Source of the DNA: Pseudonocardia sp.
Lineage (GTDB): Bacteria > Actinomycetota > Actinomycetes > Mycobacteriales > Pseudonocardiaceae
Reading direction: 5' to 3'
Assembly (NCBI GenBank): GCA_030453005.1
Contig: JAKDLE010000049.1
Span: forward strand, 1-10,272
Length of the DNA: 10,272 nucleotides
The notes below the pieces were generated by a model. That model worked only from the letters and a program-made list of their open reading frames with translations, made no database searches and was not told the DNA's origin. Of this stretch, positions 1 to 10,272 are shown piece by piece. The first letter of the stretch is position 1; the number at the start of each line of letters is the position of its first letter. Position numbers and translations under genes: made by a program.

Positions 1-2593
<2,593 letters not shown>

Positions 2594-3197
2594 CCGGCCG
2601 CCCTCTACCCCCAGAGGTATCCGTCGGGCGACGTGTCAGCACGACGGCGCCGAGTCGCGGGCCAGACCGCAGCGGGGGCGATCGTCGAGGCGATCGACCA
2701 CGCTCGGCTCCTGCGGACGCCGTGGCTTCCGGCCCGTCGTCCTGGGCAGCACCTCGGCCACTGTGCGGCACCGCAGTCACCGGCCGACCCTCGTCGTCCC
2801 GCCCACGCCGCTCACCGCGGGCCGACGGTCGCCCAGGCGAGATGGTTCCCCGCGCCGCGAAGTCCCGGGCGTCGGTTGTGGAACGCGACAGCGGCCGCCT
2901 GCACACCACCGCCACCGCGCCCCCGAGTTCCGCAGGTTCCCGGCCAGGATCGCCGCTGAGATCATCGTGAACCGCACGCCTCTGCGGCTGCCGGCGCGAC
3001 GTGCGCCCGGGGGCGACCTTGCCGGCAACGCGGGTCCGTGATCCCTACCGGCCGCACGTTCCCGCAGCGGCGACCGCAGCACCGTGCGCCAGACGGTGAT
3101 CACTGCTCGACCATGTCATGGCGTCCCGACCGGCACGGACCACCGGCGCCGGACACCAGGGCTCGCGGTGCGCGCCCCGGCCCACTCCCCGACCGCG
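2594..3197 (+). other. intergenic stretch with no supportable gene
   Basis: About 600 bases lie between gdhA and the csoR promoter. Short open frames exist on both strands (for example 2633-2959 +, and 2777-3103 and 2460-2915 -), but none shows a recognisable domain, a good ribosome-binding site or family-like composition. A small stem CCTCT/AGAGG with a six-base loop at 2602-2617 might help end gdhA transcription. Given the decayed genes elsewhere in the window, an eroded gene is possible, but no fragment could be identified. Confidence 0.5.
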
Positions 3198-3227
3198 TTG
3201 ACTACGCTACCCCCCTAGGGTATACCC
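3198..3227 (+). promoter_or_regulatory. csoR operon promoter with nested CsoR-type operator
   Basis: A -35 box TTGACT (3198-3203) and a -10 box TATACC (3221-3226) are separated by exactly 17 bases. The spacer and -10 are filled by overlapping palindromes: TACCC-N5-GGGTA (3208-3222), CCCTAGGG (3213-3220) and GGGTATACCC (3218-3227). A GC-tract inverted repeat ending in TA, placed over the promoter of a csoR gene, is typical of CsoR operators. Binding would cover the -10 box and repress the operon until Cu(I) binds CsoR. Direct autoregulation is inferred from position and pattern. Confidence 0.75.
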
Positions 3228-3250
3228 GGCCGGGACGACGAGGAGGACAC

Positions 3251-3532
3251 ATGAACGGTTACGCCGACGACAAGGACGCCTACCTCATGCGGATGCGCCG
3301 CATCGAGGGCCAGGTCCGCGGCATCGCGAAGATGATCGAGGACGACAAGTACTGCATCGACGTGCTGACGCAGGTCTCGGCCGTCACCAAGGCGCTGGAG
3401 GCCGTGGCGCTGGGCCTGCTCGACGAGCACCTCAAGCACTGTGTCATGCAGGCCGTCTCCGAGGGCGGCCAGATCGCCGACGAGAAGGTCGCAGAGGCCA
3501 GCGCCGCGATCGCGCGGCTCGTGAAGTCCTGA
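3251..3532 (+). CDS. csoR: CsoR-family copper-sensing repressor
   Basis: The product is a 93-residue all-helical metal-sensing repressor of the CsoR/RcnR family, which as apo-protein binds DNA and releases it on binding Cu(I). The opening LMRMRRIEGQVRGIAKMIED matches the family's first helix. The Cu(I) ligand set Cys-His-Cys is present as C35 (in DKYCIDVLTQ), H60 and C64 (in HLKHC), preceded by the usual Tyr34. This pattern marks a copper sensor rather than an RcnR-type nickel/cobalt sensor. The protein lacks the long C-terminal extension of M. tuberculosis CsoR, as many members do. The second-shell Glu is less certain; E78 is the nearest candidate. ATG 3251 is chosen because AGGAGG (3241-3246) sits four bases upstream and the family domain begins here; an in-frame ATG at 3038 would run the N-terminus back through the promoter and operator. 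It is the first gene of the copper operon, 19 bases before copZ. Confidence 0.93.
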   Translation: MNGYADDKDAYLMRMRRIEGQVRGIAKMIEDDKYCIDVLTQVSAVTKALEAVALGLLDEHLKHCVMQAVSEGGQIADEKVAEASAAIARLVKS

Positions 3533-3551
3533 TCAGGAGAAGGAGAGAGCG

Positions 3552-3758
3552 ATGAGCGAGAGTACCTACACCGTGACCGGGATGACCTGCGAGCACTGCG
3601 TCGCTTCGGTCACCGAGGAGATCACCGAGATCGACGGGGTCACCGCCGTGGCGGTCGACCTGCCCACCGGCGCGGTCACCGTCACCAGCGACACCCCGGT
3701 CGACGAGGCGGGCGTCCGCGCCGCGGTCGAGGAAGCCGGCTACCGACTCGCGGCCTAG
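3552..3758 (+). CDS. copZ: CopZ-type copper chaperone (heavy-metal-associated domain)
   Basis: This 68-residue protein consists of one heavy-metal-associated (HMA) domain with the Cu(I)-binding motif GMTCEHC (C13 and C16) after the first strand. The rest follows the ferredoxin-like beta-alpha-beta-beta-alpha-beta pattern, ending in EEAGYRLAA. Proteins of this kind carry Cu(I) in the cytosol and pass it to the HMA domain of CopA and to CsoR. A GGAG ribosome-binding site (3542-3545) lies six bases before the ATG. It sits between csoR and the exported histidine-motif protein, in the same operon as copA. Its own HMA domain is clearly different from the one at the CopA N-terminus, so it is not a recent duplicate. 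Confidence 0.93.
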   Translation: MSESTYTVTGMTCEHCVASVTEEITEIDGVTAVAVDLPTGAVTVTSDTPVDEAGVRAAVEEAGYRLAA

Positions 3759-3786
3759 CCGCAGGAAGAGAACTGAAGGACCGACC

Positions 3787-4719
3787 ATGAACACTGCCAC
3801 CAGGCTCTCCGCCTACGGTGCGGCGCTCGCCCTGCTCGTCGCAGGGGGCTGGGCGACCGGAACCGCTGTCGGTCCCCAGGTCGCGGCGGCTCCCGCCGCG
3901 GCCCACGGGGACGCCCACAGCGGCACCGTCGCGGAGACACCCGCCACCGGCCCGACCGACCAGCCCGCGGGGCTGGCGTCGAGCAGCGGCGGCTACACCC
4001 TCATCCCCACCGACCCGACGCCCACCGCGCCGACACCCGCCCACCCGACCTTCTCCTTCACCGTCACCGGACCCGACGGGACGCCGGTCACGGCGTTCGA
4101 CGTCGAGCACGACCAGCGGATGCACCTGATCGTCGTGCGCCGCGACACGACCGCCTTCCAGCACGTGCACCCCACCATCGCGCCCGACGGCACCTGGACC
4201 GCGACGTTGGGCCTGTCGGCGCCCGGGTCCTACCGCGCATTCGCCGACTTCACCCCGACCGGCGGTGCGGCCACGACGCTCGGCGTCGACCTCGCCGTCG
4301 CGGGTGAGTTCACGCCCGTCGCGCACGTCCCGAGCCGCACCGCGCAGGTCGACGGCTACACCGTCGAGCTCACCGGCGAACTGGTGCCCGGCCGGGCCTC
4401 CCCGGTGACGGTGAGCGTCAGCCGGGACGGGGCGCCGGTCACCGACCTGCAGCCCTACCTCGCCGCCTACGGGCACCTGGTCGCGCTGCGCGAGGGCGAC
4501 CTGGCGTACCTGCACGTGCACCCGGACGGCGAACCGGGCGACGGGGTGACCCAGGCGGGCCCGCAGGTCGGGTTCGTGGCCGAGGTGCCCACCGCGGGTA
4601 CCTACCGACTGTTCCTGGACTTCCGGCACGGCGACGTCGTCCGCACCGCGGAGTTCACCGTCCCCACCGGGACCGCCGCTCCCGCCGCGGCGCACGGCAC
4701 CGACGGCCACGGCCACTGA
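3787..4719 (+). CDS. exported or membrane-anchored protein with duplicated H-x12-H-x-H motif
   Basis: I do not recognise a named, characterised family. The 310-residue product starts with a hydrophobic segment (about 7-28), followed by AAAPAAAHGDAH, which could be a Sec signal peptide with an Ala-X-Ala site or an uncleaved anchor. There is no lipobox Cys. A Thr/Pro-rich linker runs to about residue 87. Two beta-rich modules follow, each with the same motif at identical spacing: H113-x12-H126-V-H128-P and H230-x12-H243-V-H245-P. Each motif has HL(I/V)-x-(V/L)-R between the His residues. The tail is His-rich (AAHGTDGHGH). There are no Cys residues. The gene is 28 bases after copZ and 21 before copA, each with its own ribosome-binding site (GAAGGA at 3775-3780 here), so it belongs to the copper operon. 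A role in binding or passing on copper outside the membrane is inference from location, export signal and His motifs. Confidence 0.85.
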   Translation: MNTATRLSAYGAALALLVAGGWATGTAVGPQVAAAPAAAHGDAHSGTVAETPATGPTDQPAGLASSSGGYTLIPTDPTPTAPTPAHPTFSFTVTGPDGTPVTAFDVEHDQRMHLIVVRRDTTAFQHVHPTIAPDGTWTATLGLSAPGSYRAFADFTPTGGAATTLGVDLAVAGEFTPVAHVPSRTAQVDGYTVELTGELVPGRASPVTVSVSRDGAPVTDLQPYLAAYGHLVALREGDLAYLHVHPDGEPGDGVTQAGPQVGFVAEVPTAGTYRLFLDFRHGDVVRTAEFTVPTGTAAPAAAHGTDGHGH

Positions 4720-4740
4720 TCGCGAAGGAGGACACAGACG

Positions 4741-7083
<2,343 letters not shown>

Positions 7084-7088
7084 CCGGG

Positions 7089-7114
7089 CGCTCGGGCCGA
7101 TCTCAGCCCGAGCG
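7089..7114 (+). terminator. hairpin terminator after copA
   Basis: CGCTCGGGC pairs perfectly with GCCCGAGCG across an eight-base loop (9-bp stem), beginning five bases after the copA stop. There is no U-tract, which is common for actinobacterial terminators. It probably ends the copper operon and separates it from the potassium genes. Confidence 0.6.
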
Positions 7115-7224
7115 GGGACCTGAGCAGGCCTGCGCGGCGCTGCATTAGCGTCTCGGCCGGGGCGAACGCAGGGGGGCGCGGCGGGGCGCCGCCTGCCGGG
7201 GTCGGGCGCCGGCCTGCGGCCGCG

Positions 7225-8529
7225 GTGGTGGGCGGGTTCGCGCTCGTCGCGACGGTCGGCACCGCGTTGCTGATGCTGCCTGCCGCGACCGAGGGCGGCA
7301 CGGGGACGGCGCTGGTGGCGGCGCTGTTCACCGCCGTGTCCGCGGTGTGCGTGACCGGGCTGATCGTGGTCGACACCCCGACCTACTGGTCGGCGTTCGG
7401 CGAGCTGGTGATCCTCGCGCTGGTCCAGGTCGGCGGTGTCGGGATCATGACGCTGGCCACGCTGCTCGGGCTGCTGATCGCGCGACGGGTCGGGCTGCGG
7501 TTGCAGCTGACCGCGCAGGTGGAGACGAAGTCGCTGAGGTTCGGCGAGGTCAGGCAGGTCGTGGGCGGTGTGCTGGCAGTGAGCCTGGCCATCGAGCTGA
7601 TCGTCGCGGTCCCGCTGACACTGCGCTTCGCACTGGCCTACGGCGAACCACCGGGGCGCGCGGTCTACCTCGGCGTGTTCCACGCCGTGTGCGCGTTCAG
7701 CAACGCCGGGTTCGCGCTGTTCACAACGAGCATCATCCCGTTCGCCACCGACCCGTTCATCTGCGTGCCCATCGTCATCGCGGTCGTGTTGGGCGGGATC
7801 GGGTTCCCGGTGCTGTTCGAGGTGGGCCGCCGGGTCCGGACCCGCGCGGGGCGGCGGTGGACGCTGCACACGCGGGTCACGCTGGTCACCTACGGCGTGC
7901 TGGCCGTCGTCGGGATCGGGGCGTTCCTGCTGGCGGAGTGGAGCAACCCCGCCACGATCGGCCGGTTCGACGTCGGCGGCAAGCTCGTCGTCGGGCTGTT
8001 CCACGGGATCATGCCGCGCTCCGCGGGGTTCAACACCATCGAGGTCGGCGAGATGTACCCCGCGACGCTGCTGGTCACCGACATGCTGATGTTCATCGGC
8101 GGAGGCAGCGCGGGTACCGCGGGCGGCATCAAGGTCACCACGTTCGCGCTGCTGGCGTTCGTCATCTGGGCCGAGGTCCGCGGCGAGCCGACCGTGCACG
8201 TCGGCAACCGCCGCCTCGCCGCCGCCGTCCAACGCCAGGCGCTCACCATCGCGCTGCTCGGCGTCGGACTCGTCGCGGTCGGCACCGTCACCCTGCTCAG
8301 CATCACCCCCTTCCGGCTCGACGACGTGCTGTTCGAGGTGGTGTCCGCGTTCGGGACGGTCGGGCTGTCCACCGGCATCACCGCCGATCTGCCCCCATCG
8401 GGGCTACTGGTGCTGACCGCGCTGATGTTCCTGGGCAGACTGGGTCCGATCACCCTGGCGTGCGCGCGCGCGCGGCGCCACCGGGGACGACGCTACGAAC
8501 TGCCGGAGGAACGGACCATCGTTGGCTAG
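7225..8529 (+). CDS. TrkH/KtrB-family potassium uptake channel subunit
   Basis: This is the membrane subunit of a Trk/Ktr-type potassium transporter, made of four repeated M1-pore-M2 units. All four pore-loop glycines are visible: G45 in CVTGL, G162 in FSNAGF, G268 in RSAGFN and G380 in GTVGLS. The glycine-rich gate segment GGGSAGTAGGIK (from residue 293) is also present. The C-terminus ends as usual with FLGRLGPITLA and a basic tail. The start is unsure. GTG 7225 or 7228 are the only usual start codons in this frame after the copA stop, yet homologs begin some residues before the VxGFAL helix, and the matching upstream codons (RRPAA) are in frame here without ATG, GTG or TTG. No clear ribosome-binding site is seen. 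A rare start codon or a sequence error upstream is possible. The stop overlaps the start of the next gene, so the two subunits are translationally coupled. Confidence 0.92.
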   Translation: MVGGFALVATVGTALLMLPAATEGGTGTALVAALFTAVSAVCVTGLIVVDTPTYWSAFGELVILALVQVGGVGIMTLATLLGLLIARRVGLRLQLTAQVETKSLRFGEVRQVVGGVLAVSLAIELIVAVPLTLRFALAYGEPPGRAVYLGVFHAVCAFSNAGFALFTTSIIPFATDPFICVPIVIAVVLGGIGFPVLFEVGRRVRTRAGRRWTLHTRVTLVTYGVLAVVGIGAFLLAEWSNPATIGRFDVGGKLVVGLFHGIMPRSAGFNTIEVGEMYPATLLVTDMLMFIGGGSAGTAGGIKVTTFALLAFVIWAEVRGEPTVHVGNRRLAAAVQRQALTIALLGVGLVAVGTVTLLSITPFRLDDVLFEVVSAFGTVGLSTGITADLPPSGLLVLTALMFLGRLGPITLACARARRHRGRRYELPEERTIVG

Positions 8530-9196
8530 AAGAGATCACGCACCGGCGGGCGGCCGGGTCGTCGTACTGGGTCTGGGCCGCTTCGGCGCCTCCCTGGCCC
8601 GCGAGCTGGTGCGCCGCGGCTCGCAGGTGCTGGGCATCGACAGCGACCCGGTCCTGGTCCAGCGGTACGCCGACGAGCTCACCCACACCGCCGTGACCGA
8701 CACCACCGACGCCGAGGCGCTGCGCCAGCTCGACGTCCCCGACTTCGAACGGGCCGTGGTCGGGATCGGCACCGAGCTGGAGGCCAGCATCCTGACGACC
8801 GCCGTGCTGGTCGACTTCGAGATCCCGCACATCTGGGCCAAGGCCATCAGCCGTCAGCACGGTCGCATCCTGGAACGCATCGGTGCCCACCACGTCGTGC
8901 TGCCCGAGCACGAGATGGGCGAACGGGTCGCGCACCTCGTCACCGGCCGGATGATCGACTACATCCGGTTCGAAGACGACTTCGCCATGGTCAAGACGCT
9001 CGCCCCGCACGACATCATCGACCGCACCCTGACCGAGAGCGACATCCGTCGACGGCACCGGATCACCGTCGTGGGCATCAAGCGCGGCGGCGAGGAGTTC
9101 ACCTACGCCACCCAGGACAGCACCGTGCGGGCCGGGGACCTGCTCATCGTCTCCGGACGGATCAACGACGTCGAGGCCTTCGCGAACCGCACCTGA
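8522..9196 (+). CDS. TrkA/KtrA-family potassium uptake regulatory subunit
   Basis: This cytosolic, peripheral subunit gates the TrkH/KtrB channel in response to nucleotide binding. At 224 residues it has one RCK_N domain and one RCK_C domain, the length of KtrA or half-length TrkA proteins. The Rossmann motif GLGRFG is at 17-22, and Asp40 follows at the end of the second strand (VLGIDSD), typical of NAD(H)/ATP-binding RCK domains. The C-terminal half (about 137-224) shows the TrkA_C pattern, with LTESDIRRRHRITVVGIKR and a final strand DLLIVSGR. It starts with TTG at 8522, overlapping the trkH-like gene by eight bases; GGAGGA (8505-8510) lies 11 bases upstream, and no other start codon occurs before the Rossmann motif. 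The close overlap shows that the two genes form one transport system. Confidence 0.94.
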   Translation: MARRDHAPAGGRVVVLGLGRFGASLARELVRRGSQVLGIDSDPVLVQRYADELTHTAVTDTTDAEALRQLDVPDFERAVVGIGTELEASILTTAVLVDFEIPHIWAKAISRQHGRILERIGAHHVVLPEHEMGERVAHLVTGRMIDYIRFEDDFAMVKTLAPHDIIDRTLTESDIRRRHRITVVGIKRGGEEFTYATQDSTVRAGDLLIVSGRINDVEAFANRT

Positions 9197-9298
9197 ACAC
9201 GCCGCGCGGCCCCTACATCAGCCCGGGACACGCGCAACGACGAGATCGTCGCCTTCGCCCGAGCACGGGACGCCGCAGGGGAACCGACCGGCTGTTGC

Positions 9299-9508
9299 CC
9301 CCTGCTGATGAGCCGCGACGTCGCGGCCGCGGCGGCGTTCCACCTCGACCTACGCCGCGGGCCGGGACGTCAGCCTCCGCCACGGCGCGTTCGAGCTCGC
9401 CCTGCTCGATCCCGCGCACGAGACCGGTCCCGAGCGGGCCCGCGGCTCCCCCGCCGCCGCTGTCTTGATCAACGTCAACCGACCTCGCCCGACTGCGTGA
9501 TCGCTGGG
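9299..9508 (+). pseudogene. remnant of a VOC (glyoxalase-fold) family gene in three frames
   Basis: Joining pieces from three successive frames gives a pattern like a VOC-family protein. PLLMSRDVAAAAAFHLDL is in the frame of position 9299. YAAGRDVSLRHGAFELALLD and PAHETGPERARGSPAAAVL, ending in INVN, are in the frame of 9366. DLARLRDRW is in the frame of 9481. This matches the order of a VOC half-domain: opening strand, SLRxGxFELALLDPAHET, LINVN(V)DD and the helix ARLRDRW. The second half of the domain is missing, and the readable part stops at the hairpin that begins near 9500. The upstream codons from 9221 stay open but match nothing I recognise. The substrate is unknown, and the gene appears dead unless the shifts are sequence errors. 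Confidence 0.5.
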
Positions 9509-9557
9509 ATCGGGACATCCGCGCCACGGGTGACGCGGATGTCCCGATTGCGGCGAT
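9500..9557 (+). repeat. long perfect hairpin (15-bp core stem)
   Basis: ATCGGGACATCCGCG (9509-9523) and CGCGGATGTCCCGAT (9534-9548) are exact reverse complements around a ten-base loop. The arms extend outwards to 9500 and 9557 with one mismatch and two G-U pairs, giving arms of about 24 bases. It lies about 300 bases after the trkA-like gene and at the break of the VOC remnant. It may be a strong bidirectional terminator or one copy of a dispersed palindromic element; a single window cannot decide. Confidence 0.7.
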
Positions 9558-9637
9558 AACCGGCGGGAACGGGGCCGAGCTGTGCGCACCGCCGGCGGGC
9601 GCGGTGGCGGCGTGCGGCGGTCGATCAGCCCCCGCCG

Positions 9638-9820
9638 GGTCGGCCTGCCATCGGACGCGCCGATCTCGCGGTGACCGGGGCCGACCCGGTCACGGCCGAC
9701 CCGCAGACCCTGCGCGCCATGCCCGTGGCCGCCACGATGCCCGGCGGCCGCTGGTCGCACCGCGGCGGACGAGCCCGACCCGGCGCTGCCCGTCAGGCCT
9801 GCGGGTGTGAAATCAGGTAG
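9638..9820 (+). pseudogene. 3' remnant of an amidohydrolase-like gene
   Basis: One frame reads GRPAIGRADLAVTG, then ADPVTADPQTLRAMPVAAT, then MPGGRW. This resembles the C-terminal end of YtcJ-like metal-dependent amidohydrolases, where a GxxADLxVxxxDP strand is followed by a helix and a last strand ending in GGxW/V. The catalytic barrel is absent. Upstream codons in this frame back to the TAA at 9557-9559 are low-complexity and unlike the family. After GGRW the frame runs through unrelated codons to TAG at 9818-9820. I take it as a fragment left by deletion or rearrangement. The identification rests on a short match, so it is moderate at best. Confidence 0.45.
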
Positions 9821-9837
9821 CCGCCCCCCCCGGACCG

Positions 9838-10272
9838 AGGACGTCGTTCTTCGGCAGGCTCAACCTCGCCGAGTTCGTCGGCGTGGCCGCCGTGCTGGCG
9901 ACGGGTTTCCTGCTGGTCCGGGCGGGCACCGTGTCGATCGGCACGGCGAGCGCCGCGGCGCTGTACTTCATCAACCTGTTCACTCCGATCAACCAGGTGC
10001 TGTTCCTGCTCGACACCGCCCAGTCGGCGGCGGCGAGCCTGGCGCGGATCGTCGGGGTCGCCGACCTGCCCGCCGAGCAGCAGCCCGCCCGTCCGGTCCG
10101 CCCGGTCGACGCCGCGGTCCGGGTGAAGGGCCTCGGCCACCACTACGTGCCCGGCCACGACGTCCTCGACGGGGTCGACCTCGACATCGACGCCGGTGCG
10201 CAGGTCGCGCTCGTCGGGGCCAGCGGCGCGGGGAAGACCACCTTGGCGAAGCTGGTGGCCGGGGTGCACCGC
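9838..10272 (+). CDS. ABC exporter, N-terminally truncated, continuing past the window
   Basis: The frame encodes the end of an ABC-exporter membrane domain followed by the start of its ATPase domain. FFGRLNLAEFVGVAAVLATG and ALYFINLFTPINQVLFLLD correspond to the last two membrane helices. The next segment, AQSAAASLARIVGVADLP, is the usual linker into the ATPase domain. The ATPase part shows an A-loop tyrosine (HHYVPGHDVLDGVDL) and the Walker A motif GASGAGKTT, and it is still open at the window end. Exporters of this type normally have some 200 or more residues before this point. Here the frame is closed by TGA at 9808-9810, and the bases between include a run of eight C (9824-9831). No start codon with a ribosome-binding site is obvious; GTG 9883 or 9892 are candidates. 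It is probably a 5'-deleted gene, so transport function is unlikely unless this short form is made as a separate protein. Confidence 0.75.

Noticed and set aside
2633..2959. Possible small + strand gene in the gap after gdhA
   Set aside because: There is no ribosome-binding site, recognisable domain or family-like composition, and overlapping frames of similar length exist on both strands.
2777..3103. Possible - strand gene in the gap before csoR
   Set aside because: The short hydrophobic piece MISAAILAGNLRN looked gene-like, but the rest is low complexity with no domain and no start signal.
3096..3103. Palindrome GTGATCAC upstream of the csoR promoter
   Set aside because: Eight bases is within chance for this length, and it has no relation to the promoter boxes.
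3038..3250. N-terminal extension of csoR from an upstream in-frame ATG
   Set aside because: The added residues are translated through the promoter and operator and match no family feature; ATG 3251 has AGGAGG and fits the family length.

Overview
The window comes from a very high-GC actinobacterium. Nearly every third codon position is G or C, GTG and TTG starts are used, and the protein families resemble those of Pseudonocardiaceae-type genomes; the family-level placement is inference. All recognisable genes lie on the + strand. No tRNA, rRNA, CRISPR array or intact mobile element was seen.

Layout: (1) 1-1173, the 3' part of a PucR/CdaR-type helix-turn-helix regulator, cut by the window start and carrying signs of three small indels. 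(2) 1250-2593, a complete NADP-type glutamate dehydrogenase (gdhA) behind a short leader with a GC hairpin. (3) 2594-3197, about 600 bases with no supportable gene. (4) 3198-7114, a compact copper-homeostasis operon: a promoter with a nested palindromic CsoR-type operator, csoR, copZ, an exported or membrane-anchored protein with two copies of an H-x12-H-x-H motif, copA, and a GC hairpin just after copA. (5) 7225-9196, an overlapping TrkH/KtrB plus TrkA/KtrA pair for potassium uptake. (6) 9197 to the end, a decayed stretch: a VOC (glyoxalase-fold) remnant spread over three frames, a strong 15-bp perfect hairpin, the 3' tail of an amidohydrolase-like gene, and an ABC exporter that has lost most of its membrane domain and runs off the window.

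How the genes work together: by analogy with known CsoR systems, Cu(I) would release CsoR from its operator and switch on the whole unit. CopZ would then carry Cu(I) in the cytosol, CopA would pump it out, and the histidine-motif protein is placed to handle copper outside the membrane. That middle protein is the least described part of the operon and the best candidate for new biology. The potassium genes appear to be a separate transcription unit behind the copA hairpin. The indels in the regulator and the right-end remnants mean either real gene decay or base-level sequence errors; re-sequencing or comparison with relatives would tell these apart.
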